Shown here: piece after piece, positions 1 through 8,447 of the stretch
How positions within the stretch are numbered: the stretch's first letter is position 1
Layout of the letters: each line of letters starts with the position of its first letter
From: Thioalkalivibrio sp. AKL19
GTDB lineage: Bacteria; Pseudomonadota; Gammaproteobacteria; Ectothiorhodospirales; Ectothiorhodospiraceae
Reading direction: 5' to 3'
Length of the DNA stretch: 64,000 nucleotides
NCBI RefSeq assembly: GCF_000420165.1
Contig: NZ_ATUK01000014.1
Span: forward strand, 82,001 to 146,000
Notes under the pieces: model-generated
What the model was told of the DNA's origin: nothing
Seen by the model: the letters and a program-made list of their open reading frames with translations, nothing else
Databases searched by the model: none
Position numbers and translations under genes: made by a program

Positions 1-1
1 A

Positions 2-445
2 ATCCCCGCGCACCTGCTGATGGCAGGCGGCACCGATCCGCGCAAGCAGGCCTATCATCGCGAACTGGAAGGCCACCTCTCGCAACTCGGCCTTGAGCCC
101 CGCGTGACCTTCACGGGCCAGCGTTCCGATCTACGCGAAATCCTGGCGGTTTCGGATGCAGTGTTATCCCTGTCCACCCAACCCGAGTCTTTCGGACGCA
201 CCACCCTGGAGGCGCTCAGCCTCGGGCGTCCTGTGCTCGGTTACGATCACGGCGGCGTGGGCGAACAACTCGCCGAACTACTGCCCGAAGGGCGCGTACC
301 CCCTGGACAAACCTCGGCCGCTATTGAGCGTCTCGCCGACTGGGCGACAGGGAATGCCCCGGCACCTCGATGGCCCCACGCATGGGATCTGGACACCATG
401 CGCCGCCGGACGATCGATCTCTACGAGACGCTGACCGGCCGCTGA
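2..445 (+). CDS. glycosyltransferase, C-terminal part (cut by window edge)
   Basis: The reading frame is open from base 2, so the start lies outside the window; about 147 residues remain. The visible part looks like the donor-binding half of a GT-B glycosyltransferase of the GT4 type. A V-T-F-T-G-Q-R stretch is followed by S-T-Q-P-E-S-F-G-R-T-T-L-E-A, which matches the family's E-x(7)-E nucleotide-sugar site, and then by a G-R-P-V-L-G-Y-D-H-G-G-V loop. It probably adds a sugar to LPS or another surface glycan in the cytoplasm; substrate cannot be told. Its last 25 bp overlap the 3' end of the convergent O-antigen-ligase-like gene. Confidence 0.85.
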   Translation: MPAHLLMAGGTDPRKQAYHRELEGHLSQLGLEPRVTFTGQRSDLREILAVSDAVLSLSTQPESFGRTTLEALSLGRPVLGYDHGGVGEQLAELLPEGRVPPGQTSAAIERLADWATGNAPAPRWPHAWDLDTMRRRTIDLYETLTGR

Positions 446-1737
446 CCGGCTGGTCGGCCCTGGCGGGCCGCCGCCTCCCCTCGCACCAGAGGCGCCAGCG
501 CAAGCGCGACCACCAGCCACAACACCGCTGTCGTGTAGGAACTGTAGATCGTCCAGTGGACATTGACAGGATTCAGTGCCACGAAGATCGCCACCCCACC
601 AACGACATAGAGCGGAAGAAGGTCTCGCTCGCTTCTCCTCGCGCGTTGCCACAATGCCAGGAGGATCGCCAGCAACACCCCCAGGTAGGCCACCAGCCCG
701 ACAATCCCGGTCGAAACCAGCACATCGAGGAAATATAAATGGATGTGGGCAAAGGCCATATCCGTATAGCCGCGCGCTTCGGCCACAGGCTCGACACCGC
801 GCACCCCCACACCCAGGATCGGCTCGTCCATCGCCACGCGCCAGGAAGCAAGCCAGATCGTCCCGCGCTTCGCCGTCGCCTCATCGATGGCTTCGATGCT
901 GAGCTCAGAGGCCTTCGAGACGACCGCCAGACGATCCCGAGTCTCGGGCGACACCCACAGCGCCACGACAATGCCCAGTACGAAGATGCTCAGAAACGCG
1001 CTCACCGTACGCATGCGCAGGCGGTAATACCCGACAAGGAAAAGGCCGTAGGCAAACAGGACTATCAAGGTCGCCACCATGGCCGCCCGGGAACCCGAGA
1101 GGAGTATCGCGACGATCACGATCAGCGGCAACAGGACCGCCAGCCGATTGAAAGAGGCCAGGCGACGCGACGCCTCCAGGACGAACGGCAGGAAATGCGC
1201 CAGCACGATGCCTAGCCGCATGTTCGGATGAAACAGCCCATCAATGCGGCGTCCGTTGTACGGGTACCCCAATACGTTCGCGCCGGTGACAAACTGAAAG
1301 ATCCCGTCCAGCGACCAGAAAACGGCTAGCGCGAGCACTCCATAAAGCAACGGTGTCGCTACGTCACGATGCCGCGCGACCCAGAGCAGCGGGAGTATCG
1401 CCACAGCAAACAACGGGTAGGTCAGGGCGGTTCGCAATGCGCGATCAAAGTCCACAGCCACGGTCAACGCCAGTAGCTGCGGAAGCCATAGCGCCATCAA
1501 GAGCAACAGGGCCCAGCGGGTCCAGGACTCGCACCACAATTGACGCCAGCGAACGACCATCAGAGCAAGGCCGCCGAGAGAAAGCATTGCCAGGGGCAGG
1601 AAGACCCCCGTGCCAAATGGCAAGACAAACAAGGCCAGGGCCGCAAGCCCCACTACTAACCAATAGACGCGATCACCATCCGTTCGCCCGCTGATTTTCA
1701 GCAACCATCCTTCCGCAATCACACTCAAACCCGGCAA
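421..1737 (-). CDS. O-antigen ligase / Wzy-type polytopic membrane protein
   Basis: This 438-residue, very hydrophobic protein has about ten to twelve membrane segments. A large periplasmic loop between about residues 250 and 330 carries W-R-V-A-M-D-E-P-I-L-G-V-G and a following H-I-H-L-Y-F-L-D stretch, the usual layout of the Wzy_C / WaaL O-antigen ligase family. These proteins join undecaprenyl-linked glycans to lipid A core or polymerise O units at the periplasmic face. The flanking glycosyltransferases support an LPS role. Ligase and polymerase cannot be separated by reading. The start chosen is the first ATG after a 186-bp divergent gap, and the gene ends inside the neighbouring glycosyltransferase (25-bp convergent overlap). 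Confidence 0.8.
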   Translation of the reverse strand: MPGLSVIAEGWLLKISGRTDGDRVYWLVVGLAALALFVLPFGTGVFLPLAMLSLGGLALMVVRWRQLWCESWTRWALLLLMALWLPQLLALTVAVDFDRALRTALTYPLFAVAILPLLWVARHRDVATPLLYGVLALAVFWSLDGIFQFVTGANVLGYPYNGRRIDGLFHPNMRLGIVLAHFLPFVLEASRRLASFNRLAVLLPLIVIVAILLSGSRAAMVATLIVLFAYGLFLVGYYRLRMRTVSAFLSIFVLGIVVALWVSPETRDRLAVVSKASELSIEAIDEATAKRGTIWLASWRVAMDEPILGVGVRGVEPVAEARGYTDMAFAHIHLYFLDVLVSTGIVGLVAYLGVLLAILLALWQRARRSERDLLPLYVVGGVAIFVALNPVNVHWTIYSSYTTAVLWLVVALALAPLVRGEAAARQGRPAGQRPVSVS

Positions 1738-1845
1738 CTGTCGAATCCAGCGCGGGATAGTACCTTACAGACAAGGCCCTGCGCGCAACGCGACTGATAG
1801 TCGACCTGACAGTTGCCGGACTTTGGGCGACAATCGGAAATGCGG

Positions 1846-1886
1846 AAAAGGCCCCTCTTCCCGAAGACCCACGGCAAGAAGGGGCC
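1846..1886 (-). terminator. terminator-like hairpin in the leader of the O-antigen-ligase gene
   Basis: GGCCCC at 1850-1855 pairs with GGGGCC at 1881-1886, and TTC/GAA extends the stem across a 2-nt bulge. Read on the minus strand the stem is followed by TTTT (1846-1849). No minus-strand gene lies directly upstream, because the next gene is divergent, so it may be a leader attenuator or a chance structure. Confidence 0.3.
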
Positions 1887-1923
1887 ACAACCCTTTAGCG
1901 TAACTGACTAGGAAAAATCGCGA

Positions 1924-2748
1924 ATGGAACAGAGCGAGCAAAGATCAGCCCACGACGGCGGCAGCAAACAAGTGATCTGCATGAAATGGGGCTCGCTCTA
2001 CGGCCCGGAGTATGTCAACCGGCTATACGCCGCCGTACAACGCCAAACGACAGGACCTCTTCGATTCGTATGCCTTACGGACGACACGACCGGCCTGCGA
2101 CCGGAAGTCGAGACGCACCCATGCCCGGAGATCAACATTCCGGAACCCTGGTGCAACACCGGCTGGCGGAAAATGGCTCTTTACCTTGATCCAGCCGCGC
2201 TCTCCGGTCTCGAGGGCGATTGGCTCTTCCTGGATCTAGACGTGGTCGTCACGGGCTCTCTGGACCCCTTCTTCGACTTTGAACCCAAGCATCCATTCGT
2301 CGTCATGCAGAACTGGACCCAACCCGGAAAAGGGATCGGTAACACGTCGGTGTTCCGGTTCCGCATGGGGGTTCATGGCTATCTGCTCGAACGGCTACTG
2401 GGGGACTTCGACCGCTTCCGCAGGCAGTATCGCAACGAACAAACCTACATCAGCCGCGAGATCGATTCCCTGCTGTTCTGGCCGGACGCGTGGTGCGCTT
2501 TGTTCAAGGTGCATTGTGTCCCGGCCTGGCCCGCTCGTTTCTGGCGCACGCCGGCGATACCCGACGGAGCCCGTGTGGTCGCATTCCCGGGATCGCCCAA
2601 CCCTCCGGACGCCTTGGAGGGAAAGTGGCCGGAAAAACGCTGGCGGAAAAGGCTCTACAAGAAGATCCGCCCAACTCCCTGGATCGATACCTATTGGGCG
2701 CGAGCCGAAGAGGCCTTGGCAGCGGAAATAGCGAACTCCCGGGACTGA
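1924..2748 (+). CDS. putative glycosyltransferase (DXD type)
   Basis: A 274-residue soluble protein. Near residue 100 it has W-L-F-L-D-L-D-V-V-V-T-G, an acidic DxD-like motif on a strand as in GT-A fold glycosyltransferases that bind a nucleotide sugar and a metal ion. The N-terminal C-M-K-W-G-S-L-Y-G-P-E-Y-V-N-R-L-Y stretch is seen in proteins usually annotated as putative LPS glycosyltransferases; this is recalled similarity, not a search. Position beside the O-antigen-ligase-like gene fits a glycan role. Acceptor and sugar are unknown. ATG 1924 starts the longest frame; an internal ATG at 1981 is a possible alternative. Confidence 0.65.
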   Translation: MEQSEQRSAHDGGSKQVICMKWGSLYGPEYVNRLYAAVQRQTTGPLRFVCLTDDTTGLRPEVETHPCPEINIPEPWCNTGWRKMALYLDPAALSGLEGDWLFLDLDVVVTGSLDPFFDFEPKHPFVVMQNWTQPGKGIGNTSVFRFRMGVHGYLLERLLGDFDRFRRQYRNEQTYISREIDSLLFWPDAWCALFKVHCVPAWPARFWRTPAIPDGARVVAFPGSPNPPDALEGKWPEKRWRKRLYKKIRPTPWIDTYWARAEEALAAEIANSRD

Positions 2749-2804
2749 CCGAGGCAACTGACAGGGACCTGATCTGGCCCGCGCACCCCCCGGTCAGGCG
2801 GAAA

Positions 2805-3029
2805 TCAGTCGTCGTCCTTGAGGATGAACTGGGTGCCGCAGTAGGGGCACTGGAAACGGCCGTCGGGGGTCTCGTCGATCGGCAGGAAGACGCGCGGGTG
2901 CGAGGCCCACAGGGCCATCTTCGGGGTGGGGCAGTGCAGCGGCAGATCCTTGCGCGTGACCGTGACCTCGGTCTGGGCATTCGCGGTCTGGTACTGGTCC
3001 TGATGGTGGGCGGTATCGGGGTTCACCAT
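2805..3029 (-). CDS. CHCC-type zinc-finger protein
   Basis: This 74-residue protein carries one C-x(9)-H-x(13)-C-x2-C arrangement (C-P-T-P-K-M ... S-H-P-R-V ... C-P-Y-C-G), the pattern of the zf-CHCC family. That family includes the mitochondrial complex I subunit NDUFS6, but bacterial members are uncharacterised. It lies 39 bp downstream of ilvE on the same strand and is probably cotranscribed with it. A small protein of this kind next to ilvE and glnE recurs in gammaproteobacteria, so the linkage looks ancestral. A role beyond zinc binding cannot be given. Confidence 0.8.
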   Translation of the reverse strand: MVNPDTAHHQDQYQTANAQTEVTVTRKDLPLHCPTPKMALWASHPRVFLPIDETPDGRFQCPYCGTQFILKDDD

Positions 3030-3068
3030 GGTTTTTCTCGCATCCGGTTGACGGAAAGTTCGGGGACC

Positions 3069-3989
3069 TCAGATGAAGGTCAGCCAGCCTTCGTGGCGAC
3101 TGTCACGCCCCTGCACCACGTCAAAGTAGCGTGACTGCAGGCGCTCGGTGATCGGGCCACGGGTACCGGCGCCGATCGGACGGTCGTCGACCTCGCGGAT
3201 CGGGGTCACCTCGGCGGCGGTACCGGTAAAGAAGGCCTCGTCGGCGATGTACACCTCGTCGCGGGTGATGCGCTTCTCGATGACCTCCAGCCCTTCCTCG
3301 CGTGCCAGCTCGATGACCGTGCGGCGGGTGATGCCGTCGAGCGCGGAGGTCAGATCCGGGGTGAACAGCACGCCGTCGTGCACGATGAAAATGTTCTCGC
3401 CGCTGCCCTCGGCCACGAAACCCTCGGTATCCAGCAGCATGGCCTCGTCGTAGCCACAGCGGGTGGCCTCCTGCAGGGCCATCATCGAGTTCATGTAGTT
3501 GCCGTTGGCCTTGGCCTTGCACATGGTCACGTTCACGTGATGGCGGCTGTAGGAGGAGGTGCGGATGCGGATCCCCTTCTCGATCCCCTCGTCCCCCAGG
3601 TAGCTGCCCCAGTGCCAGGCCGCGACCATCGCGTGCACCAGGAGATTGTCGGCGCGCAGGCCCATGCCCTCGGACCCGAGGAAGCACATCGGCCTCAGGT
3701 AGGCACTCTCCAGACCGTTGTCGCGAACAGACGCGATCTGGGCCTCGTTCAGCACGTCGGCGGTATACGGGATGGTCATCCCGACGATCTTGGCCGAGTT
3801 GAACAGGCGCCGGGTGTGATCCTGCAGGCGGAAAATCGCCGGGCCGCGCTCGGTCTTGTAGGCGCGCACGCCCTCGAACACGCCCATGCCGTAATGCAGG
3901 GTGTGGGTGAGCACGTGGGTCTTCGCCTCGCGCCAGGGCACCATCTGCCCGTCCAGCCAGATCACCCCGTCGCGGTCGGCCATCGACAT
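3069..3989 (-). CDS. ilvE: branched-chain amino acid aminotransferase
   Basis: A 306-residue fold-type IV PLP enzyme that performs the last transamination of leucine, isoleucine and valine synthesis in the cytoplasm, with glutamate as usual donor. Length matches the family (about 305-310). The pattern K-A-N-G-N-Y-M-N-S contains the expected Schiff-base lysine. It is followed by A-M-L-L-D-T-E-G-F-V-A-E-G-S-G-E-N-I-F and L-D-G-I-T-R-R-T-V, which form the phosphate-binding and substrate regions. It lies 12 bp after glnE, so the order glnE-ilvE-zinc-finger looks like one operon. ilvD, elsewhere in the window, serves the same pathway. Confidence 0.96.
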   Translation of the reverse strand: MSMADRDGVIWLDGQMVPWREAKTHVLTHTLHYGMGVFEGVRAYKTERGPAIFRLQDHTRRLFNSAKIVGMTIPYTADVLNEAQIASVRDNGLESAYLRPMCFLGSEGMGLRADNLLVHAMVAAWHWGSYLGDEGIEKGIRIRTSSYSRHHVNVTMCKAKANGNYMNSMMALQEATRCGYDEAMLLDTEGFVAEGSGENIFIVHDGVLFTPDLTSALDGITRRTVIELAREEGLEVIEKRITRDEVYIADEAFFTGTAAEVTPIREVDDRPIGAGTRGPITERLQSRYFDVVQGRDSRHEGWLTFI

Positions 3990-4001
3990 CGTCTTGTTCC
4001 T

Positions 4002-6929
4002 CTATCCGTTCTGGTTCGCGGCCGCTTGCGGCTCGCCGAACAGGTCATTCCAGGCTTCGATCACGCGGTCACGCACGGCGCGGAGCTCGTCGTCGGGCGT
4101 CTCGACCCGGGCGTCCAGGCCCGCCAGCGTCAGGCGGTGGATGCGGTTGCGCAGATCCCGGTAGGCATCCGCCAGCGCCTCGCTCAGGCCCGCGTCGATC
4201 ACGCCCTCGCGGCCGAGCGTTTCCAGCGTGCGGATCTTGTCCGGCCAGTCGCAGACGGCGGGATGATCGTGCGCGGATACCAAAACCCAGTATTGAACCA
4301 TGAATTCGATATCAGTGATACCGCCCCGGTCGCGCTTGAGATGGAAGCCCTGGCCCTTCTTCGAGGCGTGTTCCGCCAGCATGCGATCGCGCATCTCGAC
4401 GACTTCGGCGCGCAGGGCCTCGGCATCGCGCTCGCGGGTCAGCACCTCGCGGCGCAGGGCATGAAACTGCTCGCCCAGCTCGGCGTCACCACTCACGAAG
4501 CGTGCCCGCACCAGTGCCTGATGCTCCCAGGTCCAGGCGGATTCGTCCTGGTAGCGCCGGAACGCCTGCAGGCCGCTGACCAGCAACCCCGCCGTGCCAC
4601 TGGGCCGCAGCCGCGTATCCACCTCGTACAGGCGGCCCGCCGGAGTGAAGGCCCCCAGCAGGTGCACCACCCGCTGGGCCACCCGCGCGAAGAACTCGGT
4701 GTTGTCGATCACCTTCGGGCCCGCGGTCTGGGCCTCATCGCCCTCGCTGTCGTGCAGGAACACCACATCCAGGTCCGAGCCGTAGCCCAGTTCGAAGCCG
4801 CCGAGCTTGCCGTAGCCGATCACCGCGAAGCGCGCCACGCGCCGCGCATCCGCCGCCCCGCACTGCGGCTCGCCATGGCGCTCGACCATCTTCTCCCAGG
4901 CCAGCTGCAGCACCTGCTCCAGCAGCACCTCGGCCAGCCAGGTCAGGTGATCCGAGACCTTCATCAGCGGCAGGAACCCCATGATGTCGGCGGCCGCCAC
5001 CCGCAGGGTCTGCACCTGCTTGAACTGGCGCAGGCGGTCCAGCATCTGTTCGTGGTCCTGCCCGGGGAACTGGGCCAGCTCGGCCTCCAGCTCCTCGCGC
5101 AGTCCGTCGCGGTCTGGCGGTGCATACAGCGCGCGCGGGTCCAGCAGCTCGTCCAGCAGTACCGGGTGCCGGGTCAACTGCTCGTTGATCCAGGGGCTGG
5201 CGGCCACCAGCTTCACCAGCTGTGACAGCGCCAGCGGATTCTCCACCAAGAGCGACAGATACACCGAGCGCCGGGCGATGGTCCGCACCATTTGCAGGGC
5301 CCGCGGCAACACCGCGTCGGGAGCCTCCATCTCCGCGATCGCACCGATCAGCAACGGCATCAGGCGATCCAGCCGCTGACGTCCGGTCACACTCATCGCC
5401 CGCACGCCCGGGCTCTCGCGCAGATCGGCGATGCCGCGCAGCGCCTCGTCCGCGTCCTGGAACTCCATCGCCTCCAGCACCGCGCGGGCATCTGCCTCCG
5501 GCAGCGAGCCCTGCCACAGGCGATTGAGCTGCTGTTCGCGGTCGGCCTCCGGCGAGGCCTCCATCGCCGCCCCGTCGGCCCGTTGCGGCGCACTGAAGAC
5601 CTGTTCGAAGTGGGCATGCACCCGCCGCTGCTCGCGCAACAACGCCATCTCGAAGGAGGCCTCGTCGTCGAATCCCAGCGACAGGGCCAGGCGGTGGCGA
5701 TCGTCGCCACTCGAGGGCAGGCGGTGCGTCTGCTGGTCATTAAGCATCTGCAAGCGGTTCTCCACCCGACGCAGGAAGCGATAGGAACGCTCCAGCTGCT
5801 CGACGGCATAGCCGGGCAGGAGTTCGCGATCCCGCAACACGCCCATCACGCCCAGCAGGTCACGCCGCTGCAACGCCTGGTCGCGCCCGCCCCGGATCAG
5901 CTGGAAGGATTGCGCGATGAACTCGATCTCGCGGATGCCGCCCTCGCCATGTTTTACGTCCTCGAACCGGCCGCGCCGCGCCGACTCGTCGTTGATCATC
6001 TGCTTCAGCTCGCGCAGGTTGGCCAGCGTGCCGTAGTCCAGGTAGCGCCGGTAGATGAACGGCCGCAACCGGCGCATCAGGCGCGCGCCGGCCTCCGGGT
6101 CCCCCGCCAGCGGGCTCGCCTTGATCAGGGCATAGCGCTCCCACTCGCGTCCGTGTGCCTGGTAGTAGTCCTCCATGGCATCGAAGTGCATGACCAGCGG
6201 CCCGGAATCGCCGAAGGGCCGCAAGCGCATGTCCACGCGATAACAGAAGCCGTCCGCGGTCACGTCCGACAGCACCGCAATCAGCTGGCGCCCCAGGCGC
6301 CGAAAGTACTCCTGATTCTCGATCACGCGCTGGCCATCGGTCTCACCCGCCTCCTCGAAGGCAAAGATCAGATCGATGTCGGAGGAAAAGTTGAGCTCGC
6401 CTCCTCCCAGCTTGCCCAGCCCCAGGACCACCATGGACTGGGCCTCGCCCTCAGGCCCGCGCGGCTGGCCGTAGCGCTCCTGCAGGTGGCGGTCCAGCCA
6501 CTGCAGCCCGCCTTCGATGAGGGAGCGGGCCAGGCGGCTCAAGTCGTGCATCACCTCGTCGAGATCGGCCTGACCGGACAGGTCCCGCCAGGCAACGCGG
6601 ATCATCTCGCGATGCCGCATCTCGCGCAGGGCATGACGCAGCTCCGCATCGTCGGTCACACCCTCCAGACGCGCCTGCAACGTGCGTTCAAAGGCCGCAT
6701 CGTCGCATGCCGCCACCCAGCCCTCCGGGTCCAGCGCCTCCAGCAGGTATTCCGGGTGCTGACGCACGGTCTGGACCAGATAGTGACTGAAGGCGAACGG
6801 CGCGGGGGTAGACGCCAGGAACGTGTCCGGCCAGGCGAGCTGTTCGTCCAGGTCGGCCAGCAGGTCGCGGACCTCCTGTTGCAGCTGCGACGGCAGGGGA
6901 GCGGGGAATTCGGGCAGGGGCTTGTCCAT
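4002..6929 (-). CDS. glnE: bifunctional glutamine synthetase adenylyltransferase/deadenylylase
   Basis: This 975-residue enzyme adds AMP to, and removes it from, glutamine synthetase, tuning ammonia assimilation in response to PII. Two nucleotidyltransferase domains are visible. The N-terminal deadenylylase has G-G-G-E-L-N-F-S-S-D-I-D-L-I near residue 180. The C-terminal adenylylase has G-G-F-E-L-G-Y-G-S-D-L-D-V-V-F near residue 715. Both show the G-S/S-D-x-D metal-binding signature, and length agrees with the usual 940-990. The gene is intact, and divergent from the iron-transport operon; its 5' flank is shared with that operon's promoter. Confidence 0.97.
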   Translation of the reverse strand: MDKPLPEFPAPLPSQLQQEVRDLLADLDEQLAWPDTFLASTPAPFAFSHYLVQTVRQHPEYLLEALDPEGWVAACDDAAFERTLQARLEGVTDDAELRHALREMRHREMIRVAWRDLSGQADLDEVMHDLSRLARSLIEGGLQWLDRHLQERYGQPRGPEGEAQSMVVLGLGKLGGGELNFSSDIDLIFAFEEAGETDGQRVIENQEYFRRLGRQLIAVLSDVTADGFCYRVDMRLRPFGDSGPLVMHFDAMEDYYQAHGREWERYALIKASPLAGDPEAGARLMRRLRPFIYRRYLDYGTLANLRELKQMINDESARRGRFEDVKHGEGGIREIEFIAQSFQLIRGGRDQALQRRDLLGVMGVLRDRELLPGYAVEQLERSYRFLRRVENRLQMLNDQQTHRLPSSGDDRHRLALSLGFDDEASFEMALLREQRRVHAHFEQVFSAPQRADGAAMEASPEADREQQLNRLWQGSLPEADARAVLEAMEFQDADEALRGIADLRESPGVRAMSVTGRQRLDRLMPLLIGAIAEMEAPDAVLPRALQMVRTIARRSVYLSLLVENPLALSQLVKLVAASPWINEQLTRHPVLLDELLDPRALYAPPDRDGLREELEAELAQFPGQDHEQMLDRLRQFKQVQTLRVAAADIMGFLPLMKVSDHLTWLAEVLLEQVLQLAWEKMVERHGEPQCGAADARRVARFAVIGYGKLGGFELGYGSDLDVVFLHDSEGDEAQTAGPKVIDNTEFFARVAQRVVHLLGAFTPAGRLYEVDTRLRPSGTAGLLVSGLQAFRRYQDESAWTWEHQALVRARFVSGDAELGEQFHALRREVLTRERDAEALRAEVVEMRDRMLAEHASKKGQGFHLKRDRGGITDIEFMVQYWVLVSAHDHPAVCDWPDKIRTLETLGREGVIDAGLSEALADAYRDLRNRIHRLTLAGLDARVETPDDELRAVRDRVIEAWNDLFGEPQAAANQNG

Positions 6930-6994
6930 ATGCCAAGCGTATCAGCGTTGCGCCTGGATGAGGTCCGCCTGTACCAGCCCTGGGGCAGCGGGTA

Positions 6995-7033
6995 TTGACT
7001 TGGATGAGAACACAAATAACAATCGTTCTCGTC
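6995..7033 (+). promoter_or_regulatory. promoter with candidate Fur operator before the iron transporter
   Basis: TTGACT at 6995-7000 resembles a sigma-70 -35 box, with a weak -10 (TAACAA/AACAAT) at about 7017-7023. Overlapping it are GAGAAC (7006-7011) and its exact complement GTTCTC (7025-7030), plus AATAACAATCG (7015-7025), all rich in Fur-box half-site words. A site covering the -10 region of an iron(III) importer gene suggests repression by Fur with iron. The match to the 19-bp consensus is only partial. Confidence 0.5.
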
Positions 7034-7081
7034 TACTGGACGAACAACAGCCTGATCCGTTCATCAAGAGGAATCCACATC

Positions 7082-8119
7082 ATGACGTTGCGCCCCCTTT
7101 CCTGGTTGATCGGCGCCATCGCCGCCATCGCCATCAGCATGCCCCTTGTCGGTTGCAGTCCCGCCGATCAGGACGAGATCAACCTCTACTCGGCGCGCCA
7201 GGAGAACCTGATCAAGCCGCTGCTGGATGACTTCACCGATCAGACCGGCATCCAGGTCAACCTGGTCACCGGCGGCGCCGACAGCCTGCTGCAACGCCTG
7301 CGCCACGAAGGGCGCAATTCGCCCGCCGATCTCTTCATCACCGTGGACGCGGCGCGCCTGCACCAGGCCCGCGAGGCCGGCGTCCTGCAAGCGGTGGAAT
7401 CCGACGTGCTGCGCGAGAACATCCCCGAGCGCTACCGCGACCCCGAAGGCCTGTGGTTCGGCCTTTCTTCGCGGGCCCGCCCGATCCTCTATCACAAGGA
7501 CCGGGTCGACCCGGCCGAACTGTCGACCTACGAGGCCCTGACCGACGCGCAATGGCAAGGCCGCATCTGCATCCGCTCTTCCAGCAACGTGTACAATCAG
7601 TCGCTGGTCGCCGCAATGATCGCCACCGCGGGCGCCGAAGCCGCCCAGGACTGGGCCGCCGGGATCGTCGCCAACATGGCGCGCCAGCCACAGGGCGGGG
7701 ACCGTGACCAGATCCGCGCCGTGGCCGACGGGGTCTGCGACGTCGCGATCGCCAACACCTACTACCTGGGCCTAATGCTGGATGGCGAGGGCCGTGACCG
7801 CGAGGTCGCCGAACAGATCGGCGTCTTCTGGCCCAACCAGGACGGCCGCGGTACCCACGTGAACATCAGCGGTGCCGGCGTCACCGCGCATGCCCCGAAC
7901 CGGGACAATGCGGTTCGCCTGCTGGAGTTCCTGTCCTCGACCGAGGCACAACAGTGGTACGCCGAAGTTAACCAGGAATACCCAATCCGCGACGACGTAC
8001 CGGCCAGCGAGATCCTCCAGGGCTTCGGTGACTTCCAGGCGGACGACATCGAGCTGTACCGGCTCGGCAACAACAACGCGGAGGCCGTGCGCATCATGGA
8101 CCGTGTCCGCTGGCGCTGA
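7082..8119 (+). CDS. iron(III) ABC transporter substrate-binding protein
   Basis: A 345-residue protein with an N-terminal hydrophobic stretch ending L-V-G-C-S, a probable lipobox (Cys at about residue 23). It is therefore likely a membrane-anchored periplasmic binding lipoprotein. The body begins I-N-L-Y-S-A-R-Q-E and contains L-F-I-T-V-D-A-A-R, R-I-C-I-R-S-S-S-N-V-Y-N and I-A-N-T-Y-Y-L-G-L-M, matching FutA/FbpA/IdiA-type ferric-binding proteins whose tyrosines ligate iron. ATG 7082 is preceded by AAGAGGA (7065-7071); an in-frame extension upstream has no ribosome site and would bury the signal. First gene of a binding protein-permease-ATPase set. Confidence 0.9.
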   Translation: MTLRPLSWLIGAIAAIAISMPLVGCSPADQDEINLYSARQENLIKPLLDDFTDQTGIQVNLVTGGADSLLQRLRHEGRNSPADLFITVDAARLHQAREAGVLQAVESDVLRENIPERYRDPEGLWFGLSSRARPILYHKDRVDPAELSTYEALTDAQWQGRICIRSSSNVYNQSLVAAMIATAGAEAAQDWAAGIVANMARQPQGGDRDQIRAVADGVCDVAIANTYYLGLMLDGEGRDREVAEQIGVFWPNQDGRGTHVNISGAGVTAHAPNRDNAVRLLEFLSSTEAQQWYAEVNQEYPIRDDVPASEILQGFGDFQADDIELYRLGNNNAEAVRIMDRVRWR

Positions 8120-8175
8120 GCCTCACGCAAGATGCTTCACTCACGCGCCCTCGGTTTTCCGGGGGCGTTCTGTTT

Positions 8176-8336
8176 TGCACCACAGAGGGCACGGAGAAAA
8201 CCGCGAATTCAGGGACTACGCAGGATGTGTTGAGCGCGGCGAAACGCATCATCGTGGCGGCGGGGGGGGGGGCAGGCCCGATGCGTTTCGCTGCGCTCAA
8301 CACATCCTACATCCGTGCCCTCCGTGCCCTCCGTAG
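8176..8336. repeat. nested palindromic intergenic repeat with a poly-G loop
   Basis: The 328-bp gap between binding-protein and permease genes is mostly this element. Inner arms 8220-8251 and 8279-8310 are complementary at about 29 of 32 positions (core GTTGAGCGC / GCGCTCAAC). Outer arms near 8184-8195 and 8313-8333 carry GAGGGCACGGA and its complement, the latter repeated as CCGTGCCCTCCGTGCCCTCCG. The loop holds eleven Gs (8262-8272). GATGTGTTGAGCG-type and CACAGAGGGCACGGAG-type sequences resemble intergenic repeats common in proteobacterial genomes. It could end transcription or lower expression of the downstream genes. Confidence 0.8.
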
Positions 8337-8447
8337 TTCAACCGAAACAACCCGGCCACAGCCACGTCACGCAGCACCACGGCAATCCGCCAGTCGCAAG
8401 GCGGCCATAGTGGTATTCGAAACAAGAACCTTTACTATTCGCACTCC

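Noticed and set aside
3378-5225. Long open frame opposite ilvE and glnE
   Set aside because: GC-rich shadow on the opposite strand, His/Gln/Arg-rich without domains; the minus-strand genes are strongly recognised.
6995-7081. N-terminal extension of the iron-binding protein frame
   Set aside because: Would start inside the promoter and Fur-like site, lacks a ribosome site and puts the lipoprotein signal inside the protein.
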